DNA of 33,652 nucleotides, taken from CAZAGD01 sp049699975 (GTDB lineage: Bacteria; Desulfobacterota; SM23-61). Below the pieces are notes generated by a model, which saw nothing but the letters and a program-made list of their open reading frames with translations, ran no database searches and was not told the origin of the DNA. The translations under genes were made by a program, and so were the position numbers. The stretch spans positions 1-33,652 of the forward strand of contig JBNAWB010000013.1 in NCBI GenBank assembly GCA_049699975.1. Reading direction: 5' to 3'. Positions 1-8,098 of this stretch are shown here, one piece after another. Position 1 is the stretch's first letter, and each line of letters begins with the position of its first letter.

Positions 1-17
1 CTGGACCTAAGAGTTAA

Positions 18-47
18 CCAGCGCCTCATTTTAATGAGCCCCGCTGG
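18..47. terminator. stem-loop, possible terminator of an upstream gene
   Basis: The arms CCAGCG (18-23) and CGCTGG (42-47) pair perfectly. An inner pair CTCAT/ATGAG lies within them, so the whole forms a long hairpin with a small loop. It is followed on the plus strand by CTTTTG, a short T run. It could end a transcript entering from before the window, but the T tract is weak and the upstream gene is not visible. It could equally be a remnant of a dispersed repeat. Confidence 0.3.
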
Positions 48-185
48 CTTTTGCCAGAGGCAGGCCAGAGCCCCCCAAGGATTTATCGATCCTAGCTTAG
101 ATTAAAATTTGAAAGTGATCAAAGATCAGTTGGTTGACCTGACGATCGATCACGCCAAGAGCGCAGGGGACTTAAAATATATTTA

Positions 186-213
186 GCCACAGAGAGCATG
201 GAGGCCACAGAGA
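186..213. repeat. short direct repeat GCCACAGAGA x2
   Basis: The 10-mer GCCACAGAGA occurs at 186-195 and again at 204-213, an 18-base period. It resembles the degenerate CCACAGAG-type intergenic repeats common in environmental bacterial genomes. That likeness is from memory and was not searched. No coding potential is seen here. Confidence 0.6.
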
Positions 214-238
214 AAATTTATTTAAACTTTGCCCCCGC

Positions 239-251
239 GCGGCAGAGCCGC
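239..251. repeat. short perfect hairpin GCGGC-AGA-GCCGC
   Basis: Five-base arms (239-243 and 247-251) surround a three-base loop. The hairpin sits in a GC-rich patch inside an otherwise mixed intergenic stretch. No U tract follows, so it is not a convincing terminator. It is more likely part of the repeat debris filling the first 470 bases. Confidence 0.4.
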
Positions 252-314
252 AATTAAAAATCACTCCCCGCATTTCCCCCCAATAGATTAGAGGTCGGAT
301 CGCAATCCTCTTTT

Positions 315-398
315 CGTCATGGCGAGCGCAGCGTGGTCAGTTCATTATTTTCCATCAATTACGAGATTACTTCGATCGCTACGCTCTCTCGTAATGAC
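315..398. repeat. degenerate palindromic dispersed-repeat element
   Basis: The element begins GTCATGGCGAGCGCAGCG and ends with a sequence that is an imperfect reverse complement of this (ending CTCGTAATGAC). Inside it a perfect 9-base inverted repeat, ATTACGAGA (358-366) and TCTCGTAAT (387-395), encloses a 20-base loop. The layout looks like a REP/MITE-type 'GTCATTGCGAG...' palindromic intergenic element. This is a pattern call only and copy number elsewhere in the genome is unknown. Confidence 0.55.
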
Positions 399-410
399 TT
401 AAAGGAAATT

Positions 411-466
411 GTAGGGCAAGGGTTCATCCCTGGTTCATCCCTGGCCGCATTTTCGGCTTGCCTTAC
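411..466. repeat. nested repeat: tandem 11-mer inside an inverted repeat
   Basis: The 11-mer GGTTCATCCCT is repeated directly without a gap (421-431 and 432-442). The pair is flanked by GTAGGGCAAG (411-420) and its near reverse complement CTTGCCTTAC (457-466, one mismatch). It looks like a small palindromic intergenic element that has suffered a tandem duplication. It lies just upstream of the promoter proposed for the DUF1015 gene. Confidence 0.55.
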
Positions 467-512
467 GTTTTATCTTTAATCACATTGGACTGCTCCAGAA
501 AATATCTTTATC

Positions 513-541
513 TTGTGCCTATGAAAGCTTTGTGTTATAAA
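513..541 (+). promoter_or_regulatory. probable sigma-70-type promoter (extended -10)
   Basis: TTGTGC (513-518) is followed after 17 bases by TATAAA (536-541), preceded by TGT as in an extended -10. The -35 matches the consensus in only three positions, whereas the -10 matches in five of six. Transcription would start near 548, leaving a leader of about 27 bases that holds the AAAGGAGG ribosome site at 561-568. This supports translation from 575 rather than from codons further upstream. Confidence 0.5.
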
Positions 542-574
542 ATCTTTAAGATTTTGGAGAAAAGGAGGCCGAGG

Positions 575-1963
575 ATGGCCATAGTCGTCCCGCTGCGGGG
601 CATTTTTTATAATCGGGATAAGATCAAGAATCTTAGCCTGGTAGTTGCTCCGCCTTACGATGTAATCTCTCCCCAGGAACAAGAGTTACTTTACGCCCGC
701 CACCCCCAGAATATTATTCGCCTAATTCTGAACAAAGAAACCCCGGCTGACCAGGAACAGGATAATCGTTACACTCGCGCCGCAGCCTTCTATCGCTCCT
801 GGCTAAAAGAAGGCATTTTAATTCGTTCCCCACAGCCGCAGTTTTATTTCCTCCGGCAAGAGTTTGCTTTACCTCCAGGGTACATACCTGCTTCTCCCTC
901 TCCTAAGACTCGTCTAACCAGGCACGGCTTCATCGGCCTTCTGCGTTTAGAAGATTATAGGACCGGCGTAATTCTTCCTCATGAAAAAACCCAGCGCAAA
1001 CCTAAAGCTGACCGTTTGGCTTTAATGGAAGCCTGCCGAGCAAATTTCTGTCAGATCTTTACTTTTTATGAAGATCAAGAAGGAAGAATACCCGCCCTCT
1101 ATGAAAAAGTTTTTTCTGCCCCAGAAGGACCAACTCTGGAAGTCACCGACGATGAGGGAACCTATCATGCCCTTTGGACGGTAAATGATCCGCAATTAAA
1201 AAAAGAAGTTATGCAAATTATGCAGTCTAAAAAGATTTTTATTGCTGATGGGCACCATCGCTACGAAACTGCTTTAGCCTATAGAGAAAAACAGCTCCAA
1301 GAGCAGCAGCAGATTTCGGGAAGAGAAAGCTTTAATTTTACTATGGTCTATTTTACTAACCTGGAAGATGAGGGGTTATTAATCCTGCCCACGCATCGGG
1401 TAATAAGTGGTCTTCCAGATTTTCAAGCGCCTCTATTTTTAGAGCATATCCAGCAGCACTTTAGCGTAGAATCTTTTCCTTTCTCGGCCCCAGACCATAA
1501 AGCCGCCGCCTCCAATTTTTTAAGAGAACTGGCCCAGCGGAGCCATACGGGGAAAAGCTTGGGCATGGTCTTAAATGGGTATAACCAATATTTTCTTTTA
1601 ACCCTCAAACGCGAAGATATTTGGCAGCAGGTAACTAATCATCTCCCCTCAGTTCTAAAGAAATTGGAAGTTAATCTTCTGCACCTGTTAATCTTGCCCA
1701 AATTCTTACATATCAGTAACGAAGATTTAACAGCCAGCAGGTATGTCCATTATTTGCGAGATCCTTATGAGGCGGGGGAGGAAGTTATTTCTGGAAAAGG
1801 ACAAATGGCTTTTTTCCTGAACCCACCCTCAGTAGCCCAGGTGCGGGACGTTTCTCTGGCTGGAGAAACGATGCCTTCTAAGTCAACTTTCTTCTACCCC
1901 AAGTTGCTCAGTGGCTTGGTCATCAACCCCTTAGAGCCTAATGAAGAAATACCTATGGCATGA
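575..1963 (+). CDS. DUF1015 family protein
   Basis: This 462-residue protein of the uncharacterised DUF1015 family probably acts in the cytoplasm, as no signal peptide or membrane segment is visible. The N-terminus MAIVVPLRGIFYN and the APPYDVISP segment are typical of the family. The most conserved motif is DGHHRYETA at about residues 225-233. This resembles the short 'GxxR' and DGHxR motifs of ParB/sulfiredoxin-fold proteins, some of which are serine kinases; that link is inference. The start at 575 was chosen because AAAGGAGG lies six bases upstream. A longer reading from TTG 458 would run through the proposed promoter and a repeat. The gene heads a four-gene plus-strand cluster and its end overlaps the next gene by 23 bases. 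The substrate is unknown. Confidence 0.85.
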   Translation: MAIVVPLRGIFYNRDKIKNLSLVVAPPYDVISPQEQELLYARHPQNIIRLILNKETPADQEQDNRYTRAAAFYRSWLKEGILIRSPQPQFYFLRQEFALPPGYIPASPSPKTRLTRHGFIGLLRLEDYRTGVILPHEKTQRKPKADRLALMEACRANFCQIFTFYEDQEGRIPALYEKVFSAPEGPTLEVTDDEGTYHALWTVNDPQLKKEVMQIMQSKKIFIADGHHRYETALAYREKQLQEQQQISGRESFNFTMVYFTNLEDEGLLILPTHRVISGLPDFQAPLFLEHIQQHFSVESFPFSAPDHKAAASNFLRELAQRSHTGKSLGMVLNGYNQYFLLTLKREDIWQQVTNHLPSVLKKLEVNLLHLLILPKFLHISNEDLTASRYVHYLRDPYEAGEEVISGKGQMAFFLNPPSVAQVRDVSLAGETMPSKSTFFYPKLLSGLVINPLEPNEEIPMA

Positions 1964-2723
1964 AAAAGAAGAGACGCTCGATACCCTCTTTGAGGGGCGG
2001 TTGAAGATTATGCAAAAAAAGGAAGGGTACCGGTTTTCCATCGATGCGCTTCTTTTAGCTTCTTTTGGGTCAGCTCACCCCCAGGATCAAATTATTGATT
2101 TAGGAACAGGGTGCGGCATAATTCCCTTAATTTTAGCTTACCAGAAAAAGGGGCGGAAGATTATCGGAGTGGAGATCCAATCCAGTCTGGCTGATCTGGC
2201 CAGGCGAAATGTTCTGCTCAATAATTTCTCTGGGCAAATAGAAATTTGGGAAAAAGATTTTAAAGAATTGCCAGAGGAAAACTGGCGGAATTTTTTCGAT
2301 TTGGTAATTACCAACCCACCTTATCGACGATTGGGAGCCGGGCGGCTAAACCCACACCCAGAAAAAGCTATTGCTCGCCACGAAATCAAAGCCACTTTGC
2401 CAGATATTCTGGAGATTTCTTATTATATCTTGAAAGAAAAAGGCCGTCTGGCCATTATTTACCCGGCCCGCCGAGTTGTCGATTTGTTCCAAGAAATGCG
2501 GCAAAGACATCTGGAACCAAAGAAGGTCCAGTTTGTCCATTCCCGGGCCCACGAAGAAGCTTGTCTGGTCTTGGTGGAGGCTTGGAAAGGGGGACGTGTC
2601 CAAACCGAGGTTCTTCCCCCCTTCATTCTTTATGCCGCCCCAGGAGAGTACACGCCGGCGGCGCAGAAAATTTTTCAAGGAACTGACCCCCAAAGATTAT
2701 CACCTTTAGCCCCGGAGGATTAA
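1941..2723 (+). CDS. trmN6: TrmN6-like tRNA1(Val) A37 N6-methyltransferase
   Basis: This 260-residue class I SAM-dependent methyltransferase resembles the TrmN6/YfiC family (COG4123), which methylates N6 of A37 in tRNA-Val. The N-terminal segment TLFEGRLKIMQKKEGYRFS is characteristic. Motif I is DLGTGCGI (residues 53-60), followed by an acidic SAM-binding residue in GVEI. Motif IV is NPPY (125-128), the signature of N6-adenine and N5-glutamine methyltransferases. Translation probably begins at 1941, inside the end of the DUF1015 gene, since ATG 2010 would remove conserved N-terminal residues. The overlap suggests translational coupling. The substrate is by family analogy, and another exocyclic-amine target is possible. 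Confidence 0.82.
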   Translation: MKKYLWHEKEETLDTLFEGRLKIMQKKEGYRFSIDALLLASFGSAHPQDQIIDLGTGCGIIPLILAYQKKGRKIIGVEIQSSLADLARRNVLLNNFSGQIEIWEKDFKELPEENWRNFFDLVITNPPYRRLGAGRLNPHPEKAIARHEIKATLPDILEISYYILKEKGRLAIIYPARRVVDLFQEMRQRHLEPKKVQFVHSRAHEEACLVLVEAWKGGRVQTEVLPPFILYAAPGEYTPAAQKIFQGTDPQRLSPLAPED

Positions 2724-2724
2724 T

Positions 2725-3408
2725 ATGCTCCTACCGCTGAAAGACGAAAATCCTACTTCATCCCTGCCCTTGCTAACCATTTTAATAATCGTGATCAATG
2801 TTCTTATTTTCTTCTATCAACAATCTCTGCCTGGGGCCGAAGCCCAGCGTTTTATTTTAAGATGGGGGGCAGTACCTTACCAAATTGTGCACGGAGAAAT
2901 CATTCATGTGCCCCTTAGTATTCCTACTCCCTTGACCATCTTCTCCTCTATGTTTTTGCATGGAGGATTCTGGCACTTGGGGGGCAACATGCTCTATCTG
3001 TGGATATTCGGGAATAATATCGAAGACGCCTTGGGCCACGCCCGGTTCCTTATTTTTTATTTTTTAACCGGCGTTGTGGCTGCCCTCACGCAAATTTTTT
3101 CTGATCCATCCTCTGCTTTGCCCATGGTGGGGGCTAGTGGGGCGGTCAGCGGCATTTTAGGCGCCTATCTCCTGCTTTTTCCTGGCGCGCGCATCCTGAC
3201 TCTGCTCTTTCTGTTTCCTTTTCTGCGCTTGATTCACTTGCCCGCCATTCTGGTCTTGGGCTTTTGGTTCTTTTTCCAGCTCCTCGGCTTGGGCATGGGT
3301 AAAGTCTCCAATGTAGCCTTTGCCGCCCATATTGGCGGCTTTATCGCTGGCCTCCTGCTGGTGAAAATCTTGATTCCTTTTAAACCCAGGAGAAGAAGAT
3401 ATTGGTAG
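2725..3408 (+). CDS. rhomboid family intramembrane serine protease
   Basis: This 227-residue polytopic membrane protein carries the rhomboid catalytic dyad. Ser138 lies in GASG (136-139) and His202 in AAHIGGF. The HGGFWHLGGNMLYLWIFG segment (79-96) supplies the conserved Asn88 and the WHLGGN motif of loop 1 and helix 2. The first membrane helix spans about residues 15-32, and the tail ends in a basic PRRRRYW. Rhomboids cut substrates within the inner membrane, and the target here is unknown. ATG 2725 follows the previous stop by one base, with GGAGG at 2714-2718, so the two genes are very likely co-transcribed. Confidence 0.93.
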   Translation: MLLPLKDENPTSSLPLLTILIIVINVLIFFYQQSLPGAEAQRFILRWGAVPYQIVHGEIIHVPLSIPTPLTIFSSMFLHGGFWHLGGNMLYLWIFGNNIEDALGHARFLIFYFLTGVVAALTQIFSDPSSALPMVGASGAVSGILGAYLLLFPGARILTLLFLFPFLRLIHLPAILVLGFWFFFQLLGLGMGKVSNVAFAAHIGGFIAGLLLVKILIPFKPRRRRYW

Positions 3409-3415
3409 CCGCCTC

Positions 3416-4180
3416 ATGAAGGAACAAGTGATTTACGGAATCAACCCCATTCGGGAGGCTTTGCTCGCTGACCAGCCAAAGGTCTATAAAATTTTTTTAG
3501 CTGCGCAGAAAAATAATCCGGCTTTGCGGGAGCTTAAGGAATTAGCGCGCCGGCAGAATATTCCTTGTAGATTTTATCCTCCCCAAATTTTGACTAAGGT
3601 GGCGCAAACTACCCACCATCAAGGCGCGGTAGCCTATCAAGGAGCATATGCCTATGTAAACCTAAAAGATTTATGGCCCAAGATCAGTGGGCCCGAGCCG
3701 AACGTTCTGCTCCTTTTGGACGGCATCGAAGATCCGCAAAATTTCGGTTCCCTATTGCGTACGGCAGCTGCCTTGGGAGTGACCGGAGTAATTATTCCCA
3801 AAGATCGATCGGTAGGAGTCACTCCTGCAGTGTTTAAAGCCTCGGCCGGAGCAGCTTGGCATGTACCCGTTGTGCGCGTTACTAACTTGGCTAACACTTT
3901 GGAAGAATTGAAAAAGGCAGGATTCTGGATAGTTGGTGCAGATCCCCAAGGAGAGGTCAGCCTCTTTCATATGGTTTTTCCGCAAAAGGTGGCCTTAATA
4001 ATTGGCAGCGAAGGAAAAGGAATCCGCCCTTTAATCTTAAAAAAATGTGACTATCGCGTTTTCATCCCCCTGGGCGGCCAAATATCTTCGCTCAATGCTG
4101 CCGTAGCGGGCAGCATTTTCCTCTTTGAAATTAGACGCCAGATTATGGGCCCATCCAAAATGAAGAAAGAGCAGGAATAG
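3416..4180 (+). CDS. rlmB: RNA 2'-O-methyltransferase, RlmB/TrmH (SpoU) family
   Basis: This 254-residue SPOUT enzyme methylates ribose 2'-OH in RNA; in RlmB the target is G2251 of 23S rRNA. The N-terminal YGINPIREAL is the substrate-binding domain start typical of RlmB and TrmH group 3. The three SpoU motifs are clear: DPQNFGSLLRTA with Asn109 and Arg115, IIGSEGKGI (195-203), and SLNAAVAGSIFLFE (225-238). These form the knot that binds SAM. It follows the rhomboid gene by seven bases but has no strong ribosome site, so coupling is likely. It ends only 15 bases before the convergent uvrA stop, with no terminator hairpin in between. The exact methylation site is inferred. Confidence 0.88.
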   Translation: MKEQVIYGINPIREALLADQPKVYKIFLAAQKNNPALRELKELARRQNIPCRFYPPQILTKVAQTTHHQGAVAYQGAYAYVNLKDLWPKISGPEPNVLLLLDGIEDPQNFGSLLRTAAALGVTGVIIPKDRSVGVTPAVFKASAGAAWHVPVVRVTNLANTLEELKKAGFWIVGADPQGEVSLFHMVFPQKVALIIGSEGKGIRPLILKKCDYRVFIPLGGQISSLNAAVAGSIFLFEIRRQIMGPSKMKKEQE

Positions 4181-4195
4181 AAACTTGAGCGGCGG

Positions 4196-7042
4196 TTAGA
4201 ATTTAAAACCCATACGTTGCCAGTCCCGCTGGAGGATTTTATTTAAAAATTGCCCAGTATAGGAATGGGGAACGGCGGCTACTTCTTCCGGCGTGCCGGT
4301 GGCTATAACTTTTCCTCCCGCATCCCCGCCCTCCGGGCCCATGTCAATAATATAATCGGCAGTTTTAATCACTTCCAGATTGTGTTCAATAACGATCACG
4401 GTATTACCAGCATCGACTAACTGATTCAAAACTTGCAATAGTTTTTTGATGTCGTCGAAATGCAATCCGGTCGTGGGTTCATCTAGGATATAAACGGTCC
4501 TTCCCGTAGCCCGCTTGGAAAGTTCTCGGGAAAGCTTTATGCGCTGAGCTTCTCCGCCTGAGAGAGTAGTGGCCGGTTGGCCCAACTTTATATAACCCAT
4601 GCCCACATCAATTAACGTCTGAAGTTTATTCCGGATCTTGGGTATGGCGGAGAAAAACTGCCCAGCTTGATCCACGGTCATGTCCAAAACTTCCCAAATA
4701 TTTTTTCCCTTATATTTAATCTCTAATGTCTCCCGATTATAACGTTTTCCCCGGCACACTTCGCAGGTCACATAAACATCGGGTAGAAAATGCATCTCGA
4801 TCTTGATTATCCCATCGCCGCCGCAGGCTTCACAGCGTCCTCCTTTGACGTTGAAACTATACCTGCCTGGCCGATAACCCCGAGCTCGAGACTCGGGAAG
4901 CATGGCAAACAATTCCCGAATGTAAGTGAATACTCCCGTGTAAGTTGCCGGGTTAGAGCGCGGAGTGCGGCCGATGGGGGATTGATCTATTTGGATGACT
5001 TTATCTACTTCTTCAACTCCCCGCAGTTCCTCCATTTGACCTGGTCTTTCTTTGGCGTGGTAAATCCTTTGGGCCAAAGCCCGATAAAGAGTATCCAGGA
5101 CCAGGGTGCTTTTCCCCGATCCAGAAACTCCGGTTACACAGGTAAACAGGCCTAAAGGAAATTGCACAGTGATTCTTTTTAAGTTGTTTTCGGCCGCCCC
5201 CACCACCGTTAAATACTTTCCTTTTGGTAATCTCCTTTTGGCGGGCAAGGGAATGGCTAATCTTCCGGATAGATATTGGCCGGTTAGAGATTTTTCAGCC
5301 TTTAATAATTCCGAGGGAGGACCAGCAAAGACTACTTCGCCCCCCTTAAGGCCTGCTCCTGGCCCTAAATCTATTATATAGTCAGCATTACGCATAGTTT
5401 CCTCATCGTGTTCCACAACTAAAATGGTATTGCCCAAGTCCCGCAAGCGCTTCAACGTATCTAAAAGACGGGCATTGTCCCTTTGGTGCAGGCCTATACT
5501 CGGTTCATCTAAAATATAAAGTACGCCTACTAAACCGGAGCCTATTTGGGTAGCCAAGCGAATTCTTTCTGATTCTCCGCCGGAAAGAGTGGCGGATGAT
5601 CTGCTTAGCGTCAGATAATCCAACCCCACATTTATCAGGAAGCCTAAACGCTCACAGATTTCTTTCAAAATCCGGCGGGCAATTTCCTGTTCCCGCGGCG
5701 CAAGTTGTAAATTAGTGAAAAAGTCTAAGGCTTCGCGAATAGATTTTTCGGCTACCTGATGAATATTTAACCCATTGATCTTGACCGCCAGACTTTCTTT
5801 CCTAAGCCTGGCTCCTTGGCAAGTTGGGCAAGGCCGGACATTCATGAAACGTTCCATCTCTTCGCGGATGAATTCCGAATCAGTTTCCTTATATCTTCTT
5901 TCCAAATAAGGAATAACTCCCTCAAATTCCCGCAAATAAAAATCGCGCCGTTCGCCATGATCATGGTAAAACTTAATCTGCTCCCCATTCGATCCGTAGA
6001 GGATGACCTTTTGCACATGGGGGGGGAGACTCTGGAAAGGAGCATACAGGTCAAAATGGTAATGATCCGCCAGGGAATTAAGCATTTGGTAAAAATTCAT
6101 CGAGCTTCGACTTTGCCAAGGAACTATAGCACCTTCACGGATGGAAAGGCTTTTATCGGGAACGATCAAGTCCGGATCAAAATACATCATGGTGCCTAAG
6201 CCATCGCATTGCGGGCAGGCGCCGTAGGGATTATTGAAGGAAAACATGCGCGGGCTAATTTCCGGAAAACTTAAGCCGCAATCAACACAAGCAAATTTTT
6301 CGCTAAAGATTAACTCTTCTCCACCCCCTATCTCCACTTTCACCAGCCCATCGGTCAAATTAAGCGCCGTAGCCAAAGAATCAGCCAGTCTTTTTTCTAC
6401 TTTTTCCTTGACGATCAGTCGGTCTATTAAAACTTCTATGGTATGTTTTTTATGCTTATCTAAAACTATTTCTTCACTCAGATCCCTGATCTGGCCATCT
6501 ACCCGCACCCGTGCAAAACCGCTCCGGCGCAGGTGTTCAAACTCTTTCCGGTATTCTCCCTTCCGCCCTCTAATGATGGGGGCGTAGATCATGATTTTAG
6601 TTCCCGCTTCCAGAGCGATGATCTGATCCACAATTTGTTGGATAGTTTGGGATTTAATTTCCCGACCGCACTGGGGGCAGTGGGGATGACCAATGCGGGC
6701 GAAGAGGAGGCGTAAATAATCATGAATTTCCGTAACTGTGCCTACGGTGGAACGGGGGTTCTTGGAAGTAGTCTTTTGTTCGATGGAGATCGCTGGGGAA
6801 AGCCCTTCGATAACATCTACATCGGGTTTTTCCATCTGTTCTAAAAATTGGCGTGCATAAGCGGATAATGATTCGACATAACGCCGCTGCCCCTCCGCAT
6901 AAATGGTATCGAAGGCTAAAGACGACTTACCCGACCCGGAAAGGCCGGTAATTACTACCAGCTTATTGCGGGGAATTTCTAAATTTATATTTTTTAAATT
7001 GTGTTCGCGGGCTCCGCGAATAATAATCTTGTCTAAAGACAT
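4196..7042 (-). CDS. uvrA: excinuclease ABC subunit A
   Basis: UvrA is the damage-recognition ATPase of nucleotide excision repair and loads UvrB on DNA. At 948 residues it is full length. It has two ABC modules: Walker A GLSGSGKS (33-40) with signature LSGGE (486-490), and GVSGSGKS (638-645) with LSGGE (827-831). Walker B motifs are LDEPSIGLH and LDEPTTGLH. Zinc-binding cysteine pairs are visible at C252/C255 with C276/C279, and at C737/C740 with C760/C763. Further CPxC pairs occur at 122/125 and 405/408. The gene is last in the minus-strand cluster, 45 bases after pdxA, and no strong ribosome site is visible before its ATG. Confidence 0.98.
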   Translation of the reverse strand: MSLDKIIIRGAREHNLKNINLEIPRNKLVVITGLSGSGKSSLAFDTIYAEGQRRYVESLSAYARQFLEQMEKPDVDVIEGLSPAISIEQKTTSKNPRSTVGTVTEIHDYLRLLFARIGHPHCPQCGREIKSQTIQQIVDQIIALEAGTKIMIYAPIIRGRKGEYRKEFEHLRRSGFARVRVDGQIRDLSEEIVLDKHKKHTIEVLIDRLIVKEKVEKRLADSLATALNLTDGLVKVEIGGGEELIFSEKFACVDCGLSFPEISPRMFSFNNPYGACPQCDGLGTMMYFDPDLIVPDKSLSIREGAIVPWQSRSSMNFYQMLNSLADHYHFDLYAPFQSLPPHVQKVILYGSNGEQIKFYHDHGERRDFYLREFEGVIPYLERRYKETDSEFIREEMERFMNVRPCPTCQGARLRKESLAVKINGLNIHQVAEKSIREALDFFTNLQLAPREQEIARRILKEICERLGFLINVGLDYLTLSRSSATLSGGESERIRLATQIGSGLVGVLYILDEPSIGLHQRDNARLLDTLKRLRDLGNTILVVEHDEETMRNADYIIDLGPGAGLKGGEVVFAGPPSELLKAEKSLTGQYLSGRLAIPLPAKRRLPKGKYLTVVGAAENNLKRITVQFPLGLFTCVTGVSGSGKSTLVLDTLYRALAQRIYHAKERPGQMEELRGVEEVDKVIQIDQSPIGRTPRSNPATYTGVFTYIRELFAMLPESRARGYRPGRYSFNVKGGRCEACGGDGIIKIEMHFLPDVYVTCEVCRGKRYNRETLEIKYKGKNIWEVLDMTVDQAGQFFSAIPKIRNKLQTLIDVGMGYIKLGQPATTLSGGEAQRIKLSRELSKRATGRTVYILDEPTTGLHFDDIKKLLQVLNQLVDAGNTVIVIEHNLEVIKTADYIIDMGPEGGDAGGKVIATGTPEEVAAVPHSYTGQFLNKILQRDWQRMGFKF

Positions 7043-7087
7043 AGAAAAATCTAATCGGCGGCGAAATTGGTCTTTGACCTTAAAAAA

Positions 7088-8098
7088 TTAATTTGCCCTG
7101 GGCCGCTTCTGCCAGGCTGTCTGCACGGCCAGGGAAATAGCTTTTTGCAGGGAAGTGGCGGAAGCTCGACCTTGGCCAGCGATATCAAAGGCTACGCCAT
7201 GATCAACGGAAGTGCGGATAAAGGGCAGTCCCAAAGTAATGTTGACCGCATCTTCAAAATGCAATAGTTTCAGGGGAATGAGCCCCTGATCGTGGTACAT
7301 GCAGACTACGGCCGCAAATTCTCCGCGGTAAGCACGGTAAAATATGGTGTCCGCTGGCCAGGGACCGGAAAGAGAAAATCCTTCTCTCTTTACGCCCTGC
7401 ACAGCTCGTCTAATCATCTCTTCTTCTTCGCCCAAAAGGCCCTTTTCTCCCCCGTGAGGGTTCAAAGCGGCTACGCCAATATGAGGTTTATCCATCTGAA
7501 AAAAATCTCGCAACCCTTGGGCAGTCAATTCAATTACTTTTTGCACTCTTTCCGCAGTTAAATAATTGACCACTTTCCGGAAGGGGAGATGCGTAGTGAC
7601 CAAAGAAACTTTTAATTTTTCTCCGGCAAGCATCATAGCATAGTCTTTAGTTTGCGAAACTTTGGCCAAGTAATCAGTATGCCCCCGAAAAGGAATGCCC
7701 GCCCGCCAAATAGCTTCCTTACTTACCGGGGCCGTCACTAAGGCGGCAACTTTTTGTGCCATGGCCATTTGGGCACCTTTCTCAATATAAAGGAAGGAGG
7801 CGCGCGCACACTCCTGTTCCTTATCTGGCGTCAATTTTTCGGCCAAGGAAATATTGGTTAGCGATAGAACAGGTATGGTCTCTGCATCAAATTCTTTATC
7901 TTCTTCTTGCACTTCCGCGAAGTTGAGTTTTATCTTTATAGCTCGGGCCGTTTTTTTAAGAATATTTAGGTCACCTATGATTAAAGGAACACATGTCTGC
8001 CGCAGGAATATTTGACTTAGGGCTTTGACAATAATCTCCGGGCCAATCCCGCGCGGATCCCCCATGGTAATGGCAATTAAAGGTCTTTCCCCTTTCAT
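7088..8098 (-). CDS. pdxA: 4-hydroxythreonine-4-phosphate dehydrogenase
   Basis: PdxA oxidises 4-phosphohydroxy-L-threonine in the DXP-dependent route to pyridoxal 5'-phosphate. The 336-residue protein has the usual length and start (LIAITMGDPRGIGPEI). Family motifs seen are GHTDYLA, NPHGGEKGLLG, a PADTIF segment, and YHDQGLIPLK with the metal-ligand histidine, followed by RTSVDHGVAFDIAG. The start codon directly abuts the surA stop (TAG-ATG), which implies coupled translation. No other vitamin B6 gene is in the window, so the link with repair and envelope genes is one of gene order rather than pathway. Confidence 0.97.
   Translation of the reverse strand: MKGERPLIAITMGDPRGIGPEIIVKALSQIFLRQTCVPLIIGDLNILKKTARAIKIKLNFAEVQEEDKEFDAETIPVLSLTNISLAEKLTPDKEQECARASFLYIEKGAQMAMAQKVAALVTAPVSKEAIWRAGIPFRGHTDYLAKVSQTKDYAMMLAGEKLKVSLVTTHLPFRKVVNYLTAERVQKVIELTAQGLRDFFQMDKPHIGVAALNPHGGEKGLLGEEEEMIRRAVQGVKREGFSLSGPWPADTIFYRAYRGEFAAVVCMYHDQGLIPLKLLHFEDAVNITLGLPFIRTSVDHGVAFDIAGQGRASATSLQKAISLAVQTAWQKRPRAN

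Noticed and set aside
109..156. GTGATC...GATCAC inverted repeat as a riboswitch or attenuator
   Set aside because: The arms are six bases long with a 27-base spacer, with no linked gene start within 400 bases and no known riboswitch core.
458..574. N-terminal extension of the DUF1015 protein from TTG 458 or ATG 521
   Set aside because: It would run through a repeat and the proposed -35/-10. It lacks family likeness, and ATG 575 has an ideal ribosome site.
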